DNA of 64,000 bases from Myxococcales bacterium (GTDB lineage Bacteria; Myxococcota_A; Bradymonadia; UBA7976; UBA1532): the NCBI GenBank assembly GCA_020633465.1, contig JACKDN010000010.1, forward strand, positions 230,288 to 294,287, read 5' to 3'. The notes under the pieces were generated by a model. It was not told the origin of the DNA. It saw only the letters and a list, made by a program, of their open reading frames with translations, and did no database searches. Numbering within the stretch: position 1 is the first letter of the stretch; the number at the start of each line of letters is the position of its first letter. The translations under genes were made by a program, and so were the position numbers. Positions 36,506-45,125 of the stretch are shown in pieces.

Positions 36506-38599
36506 ATGCGACTTCTCGGCGGACTGATCGGGGTGGCCCTGGCGCTGGCCGCCTGCGACGACGGCGGCGGCGCCGACAGCGCGGCGTGCCACGTGCTGGG
36601 GCGGGCGCTGGGCGTCGGTGAGCAGATCCAGGATGTCGAGGCCTGCGTGGCGTGCACCTGCCACGCCCCCGGTGAGGTGGGGTGCCAGGATCTGCCCTTC
36701 TGCGGCGTCGACCGGGGCGTCGCGACCGACGCCGCCCCGCCGCGACCGCCTCGCGACGCGGCGCCCGCGACCGACGCGGCGCCCGCCTGCGAAGCCGGGG
36801 CGCTGCGGTGCGATCCCGACGACGTCGCGCGGGTGGAGGGCTGCGTCGGCGGCCGATGGATCGAGGCCGAGCGATGCGGTGAGGGCGTCACCTGCCAGGA
36901 CGGCGCCTGCGTCGGCGACGGCTGCGCCCTCGGCGAGCGCACCTGCTCGTCGGCCACCGAGGTGGGCGCGTGCACGGCCGAGGGCGTGTTTCGCGCGGCC
37001 GAGACCTGCACCGGCGACACGATCTGCGCGCTGGGCGGCTGCCGGACGCCCGCCTGCGCCCAGGCGCTGGGCACCCTGAGTTATCTGGGCTGCGACTACC
37101 TGGTGGCCGAGCTGCCCAACGAGGTGATGACGACGGGCGGCCCCGCCCCCGACGCGCCGGCGGCGGTGGTCGTGACCAACCCCGATCCGGTGCACCCGGT
37201 GCGCGTCGACCTGCGGCGCGCCAGCGGGCGCGACGCGCCGGTGCTGGCGGCGGTGACGGTCACGGTCGACCCGCGCTTCGCCGGCATGATCGAGCCGGTG
37301 ACGGTGCACAGCGAGGTGCGCGACGCGGCCGGCGAGGTGGTGCTGCGCGACTTCGCGTCGGGCGGCGATCTGCAGGTGCCCCCGGGCGGCGTCGCGACGC
37401 TGCTGCTGCCGCGCGCCACGGGCCTGATCGAGGCCACGGGCGTCAGCGACGACACCTGGCGCCTGCTGAGCGATCGCCCGGTGGCGGCCTATCAGTTCAA
37501 CCCGTACTGCTGCAACTACAGCTTCAGCAACGACGCCAGCCTGCTGACGCCGGTGACGTCCCTGGGGCGTGAGTACCGCTTCCTGGGCCCGGCGCGCTGG
37601 CCCACGCCCGCGAACACCGCCGCGGAGCCGACGCTGACGGTGCTGGCCGCCGAGGACGGGACGACGGTGAGGCTCGAGCTGCCGCGGGCCGATCTGGTCG
37701 ACCATCGGCTGCACCCGAGGCTGACGGCGGCGGGCCCGGCGGCCGTCGAGGTGCGGCTGGACGCGCAGGAGATGCTGACGCTGATGCCCGACGCGGCGGC
37801 GCCCGCCACCGCCGATCTGAGCGGGACCGTCATCCGCGCCGACCGGCCGGTGGCGGTGTTCAGCGGCCACACCTGCACGTACTACCCGCACGATCAGGCC
37901 GCCTGCGATCACCTCGAAGAGCAGCTGGTGCCGGTCGACACCTGGGACGCGCGCTTCGTGCTGGTGCCGCCCGTGCGGCGAGGGGGCGCCGACAGCGAAG
38001 AGGGCGTGTTCTGGAAGATCCTCGCGCGCGACGCGGGCACGCGCGTCCGGCTGAGCCGGCCCATGGCCGACCTCGAGCCGCGCGCCCCGGGCGCTGCGGG
38101 CGTGCCCGACTGCGCGACCCTGCTGGTGGACGACACGACGCTCGTGTTCGACGACGCCCTCCACTGCGAGTTCGGCAGCGCGCACCCGGTGGGGATCGAG
38201 GGGGACGGTCCCCTCATGGTGCTCGGCATCGTCAGCGGCCAGGCCACGACGGGCGCCGAGAGCGGCTTCGGCGCGCGCGCCGGCGATCCCTCGCTGTTCC
38301 TCGTGCCGCCCGACACGCAGTACCGCCAGGACTACGTGTTCCTCGCGCCCGCCACCTACGCGCAGGACTTCGTGACCGTGATCGCCCACCCCGACGCGAC
38401 GCTGACGCTCGACGGCGCCGCCGTCCCGCTGGCCGACGCGACGCCCGTGCCGGGCAGCGATCACGTCTTCAGGCACGTCCCGATCACCGACGGGCCCCAC
38501 CGCATCAGCGGCGACCGCCCCTTCGGCATCCTGGTGTTCGCCTACGATGACTTCGTCAGCTACGCGTTCACCGGCGGGCTGAACCTGGGGAAGCGCTGA
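36506..38599 (+). CDS. Lipoprotein with IgGFc-binding-protein-like domain
   Basis: Predicted outer-membrane lipoprotein of 697 residues. A signal peptide with LAAC lipobox is followed by Cys-rich segments (to about 195). The rest resembles the IgGFc-binding N-terminal domain of FCGBP-like proteins, with SDRPVAAYQFNPYCCNYSFS, FSGHTCTYYPHDQAACDHLE and a C-terminal DRPFGILVFAYDDF. In bacteria this domain is a secreted beta-rich unit thought to mediate adhesion. I chose the ATG rather than the TTG six codons earlier, because the lipobox then sits at a normal distance. The end overlaps the converging DUF3857 gene by 32 bases. Confidence 0.82.
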   Translation: MRLLGGLIGVALALAACDDGGGADSAACHVLGRALGVGEQIQDVEACVACTCHAPGEVGCQDLPFCGVDRGVATDAAPPRPPRDAAPATDAAPACEAGALRCDPDDVARVEGCVGGRWIEAERCGEGVTCQDGACVGDGCALGERTCSSATEVGACTAEGVFRAAETCTGDTICALGGCRTPACAQALGTLSYLGCDYLVAELPNEVMTTGGPAPDAPAAVVVTNPDPVHPVRVDLRRASGRDAPVLAAVTVTVDPRFAGMIEPVTVHSEVRDAAGEVVLRDFASGGDLQVPPGGVATLLLPRATGLIEATGVSDDTWRLLSDRPVAAYQFNPYCCNYSFSNDASLLTPVTSLGREYRFLGPARWPTPANTAAEPTLTVLAAEDGTTVRLELPRADLVDHRLHPRLTAAGPAAVEVRLDAQEMLTLMPDAAAPATADLSGTVIRADRPVAVFSGHTCTYYPHDQAACDHLEEQLVPVDTWDARFVLVPPVRRGGADSEEGVFWKILARDAGTRVRLSRPMADLEPRAPGAAGVPDCATLLVDDTTLVFDDALHCEFGSAHPVGIEGDGPLMVLGIVSGQATTGAESGFGARAGDPSLFLVPPDTQYRQDYVFLAPATYAQDFVTVIAHPDATLTLDGAAVPLADATPVPGSDHVFRHVPITDGPHRISGDRPFGILVFAYDDFVSYAFTGGLNLGKR

Positions 38600-40541
38600 G
38601 CGCGCCGCAGGGATCCTCGTCCGGCTGCGCCGCGCGCAGCTCGACGGTCAGGGCCTGGATCGACGCCTCGAAGGCGAAGCGCGCCTGGCGCTCGGCGTCG
38701 TCGAAGGGCGCGTAGACGCCGCGCGGCCGGACGAAGTCGCGACGGGCGCGCACGGTGCCGTCGGCGCAGGTCACCCGCGCCGTGGCGGTCAGGTCGGGGC
38801 GGTCGAGGGCCAGGGTCGGCGCGCGCTCGGCGACCGTGAAGCCGGCGGGCACGGGCACCTCGATCCGGCGGGTGAAGCGCATGCTCCGATCCACGACGAG
38901 GGGCAGCGTCCGCGGCTCGGACAGGCGCGCCCGCACCAGCAGGCTGCCCAGCGGGAGCGACCAGCGCGCGCCCTCGGGCCGCGAGAACGCCGGCAGCGTC
39001 CGACGGAAGCGCCAACCGCAGCCGTCCGCGCCGGGCGCGCAGTGCACCCCCTCGATGTCGGTGATGTCTTCGCCGGTGGGCTCGTCGGCGCCCGCCTGCG
39101 CCAGGAACTGCCGCACCTGATCGTCCGAGAACCGCGGCTGGAACACGGTGCGTATCCACTGGCCGTACGCGCCCTCGCCGCTCACCCTGTAGGCGGCGTC
39201 GGCCGCGCCGTCGGGTCGCAGCGTCAGGTCGACCTCGACCACCCGGGCCCCGGGTCGCGCCGGGCGCCCGTCCATGCGCGACAGCGTGGCGAAGACGGCG
39301 GGCTCGGCGCCGACGCGCGGCTCGGTGCGCAGCACCACCGCGTCGGCGCCCCGCGCCGCGTCGGTCAGCTCGCCCGGCGCACAGACGGCGCACGTGGGCT
39401 CCAGCCACAGGGGCGCCTCGAGCCCCGACTGCGCGGGCAGGAACAGGGCCAGGCGCTCGAAGCCGTCGGTGGTGGGCCACGCGGGCTGCACGCGCGGACG
39501 CAGCGGCGCGCGATAGAAGGCCCAGCGCACCTCGACCCCGGCGTCGATCAGCAGGCGCCCCAGGATCGCGGCCATGCGCACGGCGTCGGTGTAGCCCTCG
39601 GCCAGCGCGTCGGCGGCCGAGCCGCCCGCGGACAGGTCGCCCCCGCCCCACTTGCCGTTCCAGCGCACCGCCTCGCGCAACGCGGCCATCGCCCGCCGCG
39701 CCGAGCAGCGCGGCCGGCCGCCGCAGGGCTCGATGCGCAGGTCGATGGGTCCCGCCAGCGCGTCGCTGTGCATCAGCCGAAGGGCGCGCGTCCGAAACGC
39801 CGACTCCCAGGTCTCGGCGTAGTCGTGCTGCCAGCTGCCGTCGACGACGCGCGCGATGCGCACCTCGAGACCCGGGCGTCGATCCTGGGCCGGCGGCGCG
39901 GCGCCGTCCTTCGGATCGGCCGGCGTGGGCCCGCCCCGCCAGGTGATGCGCCAGGGATCACCCTGGACGATCTCCATCTTGCGGTCGGTGTTGAGCGTGC
40001 GCGCGCGCCAGCGCAGGTGCCGCGAGCCCGTGACCGTCACCTCCTCGGCCAGCGTCGGCGCCGACGGCATCGGCCGATGGTCGATGTGCAGGCGGTAGCC
40101 GTCCTCGCGCCACGTGGCCACCCACTCGACGATGCTGCCCACCTGCAGGTTCGGGAAAGGCAGCGCGTCGGCCTTGCCGTCGGGCGCGCGCTGCAGGTCG
40201 TCGAGGCCGAAGACCTGCACGCGACCGTCGGGGCCACGCACGCGGCCGGCGAAGTCGATCAGCTCGAGCTCGCCGTTGCCCTCGAAGAGCAGATTGCCCT
40301 GGTCGAGCCCGTCCTCGGCCCGCACCTCGAAGATGCGGTGGCGCCGCACCTCGGTCCACGAGCCGCGGCGCTCGTACTGCAGCCGCCAGACGTCGCTGCG
40401 CTTCAGGTAGACCACGGGCGCCTCGGGGAACAGGTCCGGGGGCACCGGCTTCAGGCCCGCGACGGGGCCCAGCTGGGCCCGCAGTGACGGGCCGCACGCG
40501 CCGAGCAAGAGCAGGCCGACGCAGGCGATGCATGCTCTCAT
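38568..40541 (-). CDS. DUF3857-type lipoprotein, degenerate transglutaminase region
   Basis: Lipoprotein of 657 residues (LGAC lipobox). The N-terminal part has a DUF3857-like beta domain (YERRGSWTEVRRHRIFEVRA, EGNGELELIDFAGRVRG). The middle corresponds to a transglutaminase-like core but lacks a clear Cys-His-Asp triad: the expected GDCKDK motif is absent. Paralogous to the gene just upstream, which retains the triad, and overlapping it by four bases (ATGA). DUF3857 proteins are exported and often act with carbohydrate or surface-protein processing. The pair may form an active/inactive complex; that is inference. Confidence 0.75.
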   Translation of the reverse strand: MRACIACVGLLLLGACGPSLRAQLGPVAGLKPVPPDLFPEAPVVYLKRSDVWRLQYERRGSWTEVRRHRIFEVRAEDGLDQGNLLFEGNGELELIDFAGRVRGPDGRVQVFGLDDLQRAPDGKADALPFPNLQVGSIVEWVATWREDGYRLHIDHRPMPSAPTLAEEVTVTGSRHLRWRARTLNTDRKMEIVQGDPWRITWRGGPTPADPKDGAAPPAQDRRPGLEVRIARVVDGSWQHDYAETWESAFRTRALRLMHSDALAGPIDLRIEPCGGRPRCSARRAMAALREAVRWNGKWGGGDLSAGGSAADALAEGYTDAVRMAAILGRLLIDAGVEVRWAFYRAPLRPRVQPAWPTTDGFERLALFLPAQSGLEAPLWLEPTCAVCAPGELTDAARGADAVVLRTEPRVGAEPAVFATLSRMDGRPARPGARVVEVDLTLRPDGAADAAYRVSGEGAYGQWIRTVFQPRFSDDQVRQFLAQAGADEPTGEDITDIEGVHCAPGADGCGWRFRRTLPAFSRPEGARWSLPLGSLLVRARLSEPRTLPLVVDRSMRFTRRIEVPVPAGFTVAERAPTLALDRPDLTATARVTCADGTVRARRDFVRPRGVYAPFDDAERQARFAFEASIQALTVELRAAQPDEDPCGALSASPGSARR

Positions 40542-42493
40542 CGGTGGGCCTCGGTGGGTGCGATGCGCGCCGGGCTGCGCTCGGCCGCCCGGATGGCCGC
40601 AAGCGTCACCCGCAGCGCGTCGTACTCGTGCGCCGGCACGCGGGCGCGCCGGACCAGCAGCGTCCGGTCGACGTGCACGGTGTCGCCCTCGCGGGCCCAG
40701 CGCAGCGTGTAGCGCAGGTGGTCGTCGTCGAGCTCGACCGGCGGCGGCAGCGACGCCGCCCAGGTCGGCGGCAGCGCCAGGGCCACACGCAGCCGCTCGG
40801 TGCGGGGACCGCCGAGATCGACCGGCGTCCGGCGCTTGCCCGTCGCCGGCAGGCGGAAGATGGCCGGATCGACCAGATCGGTGAGACGGAAGGTGCGCAG
40901 CTGCGCGGCCACCGCGCTGCCCGGGCGAACCTGGCCCAGGACGGTGACGGGCACGCCCGGGCGCGAGGCCTCGACGCCTTCGGTGACGAGGGCGGCGAGG
41001 GCCGGCCGGCCGCGCAGCGCCACGAAGGGCGCGACCGCCTCGGCGTGGCGCGCCGCGGGCTGCGTGAGCAGCGTCGATCGCAGCGCGGCGGCGCGCGTGC
41101 CGGTGCGCCGCAGGACGAAGGTGCCGGTCAGCGGACCGCCGTCCGCCGGCACGGTGAGCCGCACGACGTCGTCGGCGGTGTTGGCCTCGGGCCCGGCGAG
41201 CGGGCTGCGCATCAGGCCCGCGCCGTCGGCCGTGAAGGGCAAGAGCTCGGCGTCCTGGTCGGCGGCGGGCAAGGCGCCGAAGGGCACGACGCGCGTGGTG
41301 GGATCGGCGACGACCGGACCCTCGGGCAGATCGACCACCAGGATCTGGTGGTTGCTGTTGCCCACCACCGTGGGCAGGCCGAAGGGCAGCGGGAAGCCGT
41401 CGTGCGCGTAGACCGCGGCCTGGCGGCTGGGGATGCCGTCGGCGGCGAGCAGGACGCCGAGCAGGTTCGCTTTGTCCTTGCAGTCGCCGTAGCCGACGTC
41501 CTTCACCTGCTCGGCCGGATGCGGCACCCAGCCGCCGAGCCCGACGCTGATGGCGCAGTAGCGGATGTTGCGCTGCACCCAGTCGTACAGGCGGCGCGCG
41601 CGCTCCCGCGGGGCCGGCGGCGCGCCCTCGAGGATGCCGGCGGCCAGCGCCTTCAGCGGTGGCGTCACCTCGGCGCGCGGCGCGTGCAGCGCGTGCATGT
41701 GGGCGGACAGCTGCTCGGGCGTCTCGAAGCCGCGCTGGGGGCCGTCCCGATCGGCCCACTCGGCGAGCTGGACGTGCACCCGCTCGGCCACCTGCCAGGC
41801 GGGCGGCCCGTGCGGTTCGCGGACGATCGCGGGCAGATCGTGCCGCTGCCACTCGAGGACCCGGCGGCCGGCCTCCACGCGCTCGGTGGGCGGACGCTCG
41901 ACCGGCTCGCCCAGGCGCGTGGTCCGCCAGCGGATCGACCAGCCGACCGGCATCGAGACGCGCACGGCCGCGTGGCGCACCGGCAGCGTGTCGCCGAGGG
42001 TGAACCACGCGCCGTAGAGGCGGAGGTCGTCGACGCGCGTGACGACGCGGGTCTCGACGACGGCGTCGTCGGGCACGACGGGCGGCTTCAGCGTGGCGCT
42101 GCGGCGGTCGGAGAAGAGCACGAACGAGGGACGCAGGGGGGCGTCCTCGGCGTCGTCGCGGTCGTAGGTGCGGTCGTGGCCGCGCGCGTCCACCACCCGC
42201 ACGCGCAGATCGAGCAGCGCCTGGTGGTCCGGGGCGTACCAGGCCCAGGCGGTGGCGTGGTGGCGCGCGGACGGCTCGAAGAGGCGCATCGTGCGGCGGC
42301 GGGTCAGCGTCGCGAAGGGGGCGTTCTTCGCCTGGTCGAGGTCGAAGCGGATGTCGAGCGTGTCGTCGAGCACCACGCCCGGGTGCGGGGCGACGTCGGC
42401 GGCGGTGGGCAGGGCCGCGAAGTCGATCGTCGACCAGCCGCCGCCGCAGCCCGCGAGGACGAGCCACCCGAGGAGATGGATTCTTCGATGCAT
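40538..42493 (-). CDS. DUF3857 and transglutaminase-like lipoprotein
   Basis: Lipoprotein of 651 residues (LVLAGC lipobox). The N-terminal DUF3857 domain (IDFAALPTAADVAPHPGVVL, LFEPSARHHATAWAWY) precedes a transglutaminase-like core with the nucleophile Cys in GYGDCKDKANLLG, the His in GNSNHQILVVD and the Asp in VVADPTTR. That forms a plausible Cys-His-Asp triad for thiol-protease or transamidase chemistry outside the cytoplasm. I chose the ATG four codons after the longest start because it gives a normal signal peptide. It is first in a two-gene operon with its degenerate paralogue. Confidence 0.83.
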   Translation of the reverse strand: MHRRIHLLGWLVLAGCGGGWSTIDFAALPTAADVAPHPGVVLDDTLDIRFDLDQAKNAPFATLTRRRTMRLFEPSARHHATAWAWYAPDHQALLDLRVRVVDARGHDRTYDRDDAEDAPLRPSFVLFSDRRSATLKPPVVPDDAVVETRVVTRVDDLRLYGAWFTLGDTLPVRHAAVRVSMPVGWSIRWRTTRLGEPVERPPTERVEAGRRVLEWQRHDLPAIVREPHGPPAWQVAERVHVQLAEWADRDGPQRGFETPEQLSAHMHALHAPRAEVTPPLKALAAGILEGAPPAPRERARRLYDWVQRNIRYCAISVGLGGWVPHPAEQVKDVGYGDCKDKANLLGVLLAADGIPSRQAAVYAHDGFPLPFGLPTVVGNSNHQILVVDLPEGPVVADPTTRVVPFGALPAADQDAELLPFTADGAGLMRSPLAGPEANTADDVVRLTVPADGGPLTGTFVLRRTGTRAAALRSTLLTQPAARHAEAVAPFVALRGRPALAALVTEGVEASRPGVPVTVLGQVRPGSAVAAQLRTFRLTDLVDPAIFRLPATGKRRTPVDLGGPRTERLRVALALPPTWAASLPPPVELDDDHLRYTLRWAREGDTVHVDRTLLVRRARVPAHEYDALRVTLAAIRAAERSPARIAPTEAHR

Positions 42494-42571
42494 GGTGCCG
42501 CCCACGACTGGCCCTGCCCGCGCGGCAGGGTAGCCGAAGCGCCGCCGGGTGGCCAGCGGGCGGCCCCGGCG

Positions 42572-43606
42572 TCAGCGGGGCTGCTGCGCCTGGTTCACGC
42601 CCGCCGGGGCGACGCCGAGGCCGCCGGGACCCTCACCTTCGAGCCATGCGCGGGTGACGACGGCCTCGATGGGCCCGGTGGCGCCGGGGCGGACCACGCG
42701 GACGCGGAGGGGCTCGCCGGGCGCGCCGTCCCAGATGGCGCGCAGGACGTCGTCGCGCAGCTTGACCGGGCGGCCCTCGACGTGGGTGATCAGGTCCATG
42801 CGCTGCAGGCCGGCGTGGTCGGCGGGGCCGCCGACGTCGAGGATGACGAGCAGGACGCCGAAGTCGGGGGCGTAGCGTTGGACGACGTCGGTGGGGTGCT
42901 CCCACAGCTCCTCGAAGGCGGCGCCGACGGTGGGGGTGCGGGCGTCGGTGCGGCGGGCGGCCAGGGCGCGGACGGCGTCGACCGGGCCCATCTGGGCCAC
43001 GCCGACCGGTGACGTGCCCTCGCGGATGAAGCCCGACTGGATGCCGACGAGGCGGCCGGCGCGGTCGAACCAGGCGCCGCCCGAGGTGCCCACCGGCGAG
43101 GGGCCGGCCAGCATCACCATCTGCATGTAGTGGCCCTGGTCGGGGCGGTACTCCCAGGTGGGGCCGTCGCGGGCGACGTGGCCGGCGATCAGCACCTCGT
43201 GGCGGTACAGGGGCGTGCCGACGAGGAACACCTGCGCGCCCGGCGGGGGCACGGCGTCGGCGAGCGGCATGGTCGGATAGGGCGCGGCGCGGGCGGGCAG
43301 GCGCAGCAGCGCGATGTCGTGGCCGCGGTCGAAGGCGACGACCTCGGCGGGCACGCGGGGCATCGCGCGGTTGCGCAGCTCGACCTTGGTGGGGTGGCCG
43401 ACGACCGCGTGCCCGGCGGTGATGACCCAGCCGGCCGGGTCGACGACGACGCCGGTGGCGGACAGGTGACCGTCGACGATGATCTCGACGCTGGCCTGGA
43501 CGGCGCGGGCGTAGAGGGCCGGATCGAGGTCGGTCGCCCCGGCGCGGCCCGCGATGAGCAGGGCCGCCAACGCGAGCGTGACCTGGAGGCGGCGCTGATG
43601 CACCAT
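42572..43606 (-). CDS. Trypsin-like serine protease with PDZ domain (DegP/HtrA-like)
   Basis: Exported protease of 344 residues. Signal peptide about 1-24. The trypsin-like domain has His66 in ITAGHAVVG, Asp97 in FDRGHDIALL and Ser175 in PVGTSGGAW, a complete catalytic triad. A single PDZ domain covers about 255-330 (GVLLVILDVGGPADHAGLQ). HtrA-type enzymes degrade or refold damaged envelope proteins. The gene is divergent from the PAP2_C enzyme with only nine bases between their starts. No heat-shock or envelope-stress promoter is evident in that gap. Confidence 0.9.
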   Translation of the reverse strand: MVHQRRLQVTLALAALLIAGRAGATDLDPALYARAVQASVEIIVDGHLSATGVVVDPAGWVITAGHAVVGHPTKVELRNRAMPRVPAEVVAFDRGHDIALLRLPARAAPYPTMPLADAVPPPGAQVFLVGTPLYRHEVLIAGHVARDGPTWEYRPDQGHYMQMVMLAGPSPVGTSGGAWFDRAGRLVGIQSGFIREGTSPVGVAQMGPVDAVRALAARRTDARTPTVGAAFEELWEHPTDVVQRYAPDFGVLLVILDVGGPADHAGLQRMDLITHVEGRPVKLRDDVLRAIWDGAPGEPLRVRVVRPGATGPIEAVVTRAWLEGEGPGGLGVAPAGVNQAQQPR

Positions 43607-43615
43607 GCGCCGACC

Positions 43616-44290
43616 ATGAAGCGCCCGCTGGATCATGTCGCCGCCGCCCTCCTGTGGCGCTACGCGTGCCACTCGCTGATGCTGGGGCTGGCGCTGATCA
43701 ACGAGGCGCGGCCGGCGCCCACGCTCCCCGACGCGGTGTTGGCGGTCACACCGTATGTCGAGTGGATCGGCGCGTACAACTACCACCTGTGGCTGGCGCT
43801 GTACGTGCCGGTCGCGCTGACGCTGTGGTGGCGCGACCGCGCGGCCTTCGTGCACTTCCTGTACGTGGGCGGCGTGCTCAGCCTGCTGCGGGGCGTGTGC
43901 ATCAACCTGACCGGCCTGGGCCCGGTGGACGGCCCCGACGTGAACGCCGGGCTCGACTGGGCGCGCGGCGTGGCGGCCTGGTGGAGCCTGGTCAACCCGC
44001 TGCCGACCTTTCAGGCGGCGGGCGCGCACGTGCACCTGACGAAGGATCTGTTCTTCAGCGGCCACACGGCGACGACGTTCCTGCTGTACCTGTACGCCCG
44101 GCGGGCGGGGCTCGGCGGCGTGGCGCTGGCGGCCCACCTGACCGTCGTGGCGACGGTGTTCCTGTCGCGGCTGCACTACACGATCGACGTGGTGGCGGCG
44201 TGGGCGATCACCTGGGCGCTGTTCCGACTGTGCGTCGAGCGCTGGCCGCCGGCCGCGCACTTCAGGACGCGGCCGCGCCCCGCAACGTAG
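43616..44290 (+). CDS. PAP2_C-family (sphingomyelin-synthase-related) membrane enzyme
   Basis: Inner-membrane protein of 224 residues with about five or six hydrophobic segments. The catalytic set typical of sphingomyelin-synthase-related proteins is present: His150 in FFSGHTATTF, then His187 and Asp191 in RLHYTIDVVAAW. These enzymes move a phospho-head group between lipids, for example making phosphoceramides. A sphingolipid role is suggested by the neutral-ceramidase-like lipoprotein 13 kb away, but a generic lipid phosphatase or head-group transferase is possible. An alternative ATG lies six codons upstream. The 3' end overlaps the converging hydrolase gene by 29 bases. Confidence 0.8.
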   Translation: MKRPLDHVAAALLWRYACHSLMLGLALINEARPAPTLPDAVLAVTPYVEWIGAYNYHLWLALYVPVALTLWWRDRAAFVHFLYVGGVLSLLRGVCINLTGLGPVDGPDVNAGLDWARGVAAWWSLVNPLPTFQAAGAHVHLTKDLFFSGHTATTFLLYLYARRAGLGGVALAAHLTVVATVFLSRLHYTIDVVAAWAITWALFRLCVERWPPAAHFRTRPRPAT

Positions 44291-44927
44291 CCGGCGCGGC
44301 CGACAGGCCGAGGCCGACGCGCACGTGCGCGTAGAAGGCCGCCGGCGCCTCGAGCATCGGGAAGTGCCCCGTGCCCGGCACGACGGCCACCGGGTTGGTG
44401 GCGTCGGGGGGGATGCCCGCGCGGATGGCCAGCGAGCGATCCGAGACGCCGCCGCCGCGACCGCCGTAGACGAAGCTGGCGCCGGACCTCAGGGCGGCGT
44501 CCACCCAGTCGGCGGTCTCTTCGAAGGCCATCGCGGCGGCGCGCAGGCGCGGGAACTTGGGGCGCAGCCGGGCCAGCATGGCGTCGACGCGCTTCGCCAC
44601 CGGCGGCGCGTCCCACACCAGGTTGCGGAACATCGGGTGGGGCTCGGCCAGGAAGGTGTCGGCGATGACGCGCTTCAGGCCGCGGCGGCGGGGCTCCATC
44701 ACCGCGAGGTGCAGCGCCGCCAGGCCGCCCAGGCTGTGACCGAGCACGGCCTGCGCGCCCACGGCGTCGACCTGCGCCCCCACCCAGCGCGCCGCGGCGT
44801 CCAGGCTGTCGAGGCGCTCGGGCAGCGGCCAGTCGACGAAGGCCAGCTCGACCTCGGGCAGGTGGCGGGCGGCGTGCTCGAAGATGTCGGAGGCGCAGGC
44901 CAGGCCGGGCACGCAGAGGCACTTCAT
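44262..44927 (-). CDS. Alpha/beta hydrolase
   Basis: Small alpha/beta-hydrolase of 221 residues. The nucleophile Ser lies in VLGHSLGGLAAL and the catalytic His in VPGTGHFPMLE; the acid is not certain. There is no signal peptide, so it is cytoplasmic. The short length and lack of a long cap domain suggest an esterase or thioesterase. No operon partner lies directly beside it on the same strand within 190 bases, so it may have its own promoter. The substrate is unknown. Confidence 0.85.
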   Translation of the reverse strand: MKCLCVPGLACASDIFEHAARHLPEVELAFVDWPLPERLDSLDAAARWVGAQVDAVGAQAVLGHSLGGLAALHLAVMEPRRRGLKRVIADTFLAEPHPMFRNLVWDAPPVAKRVDAMLARLRPKFPRLRAAAMAFEETADWVDAALRSGASFVYGGRGGGVSDRSLAIRAGIPPDATNPVAVVPGTGHFPMLEAPAAFYAHVRVGLGLSAAPATLRGAAAS

Positions 44928-45085
44928 CGGCGGACTCCTGATCGCGTTGGGCGTCGGGCGATGCCAGCCCCTATGGCACAGTCGGCGATGGCGATCCAGG
45001 GCTGCGATGCGGGCGGGGGGAGGGTCGGGTCAGAGGGTCAGGTCAGCGGGCGAGCGACGTGGGCGCCGTGCCCTCCGGGGCTCTC

Positions 45086-45115
45086 GGGCACGGGCACGGG
45101 CACGGGCACGGGCAC
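45086..45115. repeat. Hexanucleotide tandem repeat (GGGCAC)5
   Basis: Five perfect copies of GGGCAC lie in the 198-base gap between the hydrolase and the S15-type lipoprotein. The left end can pair with GTGCCC at about 45068, and a T-rich stretch (TTTCTTCTTTT) follows on the + strand. Since both flanking genes are on the - strand, it is not an obvious terminator for either. The unit is prone to slippage. Confidence 0.85.
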
Positions 45116-45125
45116 GTTTCTTCTT

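Noticed and set aside
31105..37074. 1,989-codon - strand frame antisense to the giant repeat gene
   Set aside because: Its apparent repeats mirror the 37-codon repeats of the sense gene and the composition is typical of an antisense frame. No start signal or conserved motif is present.
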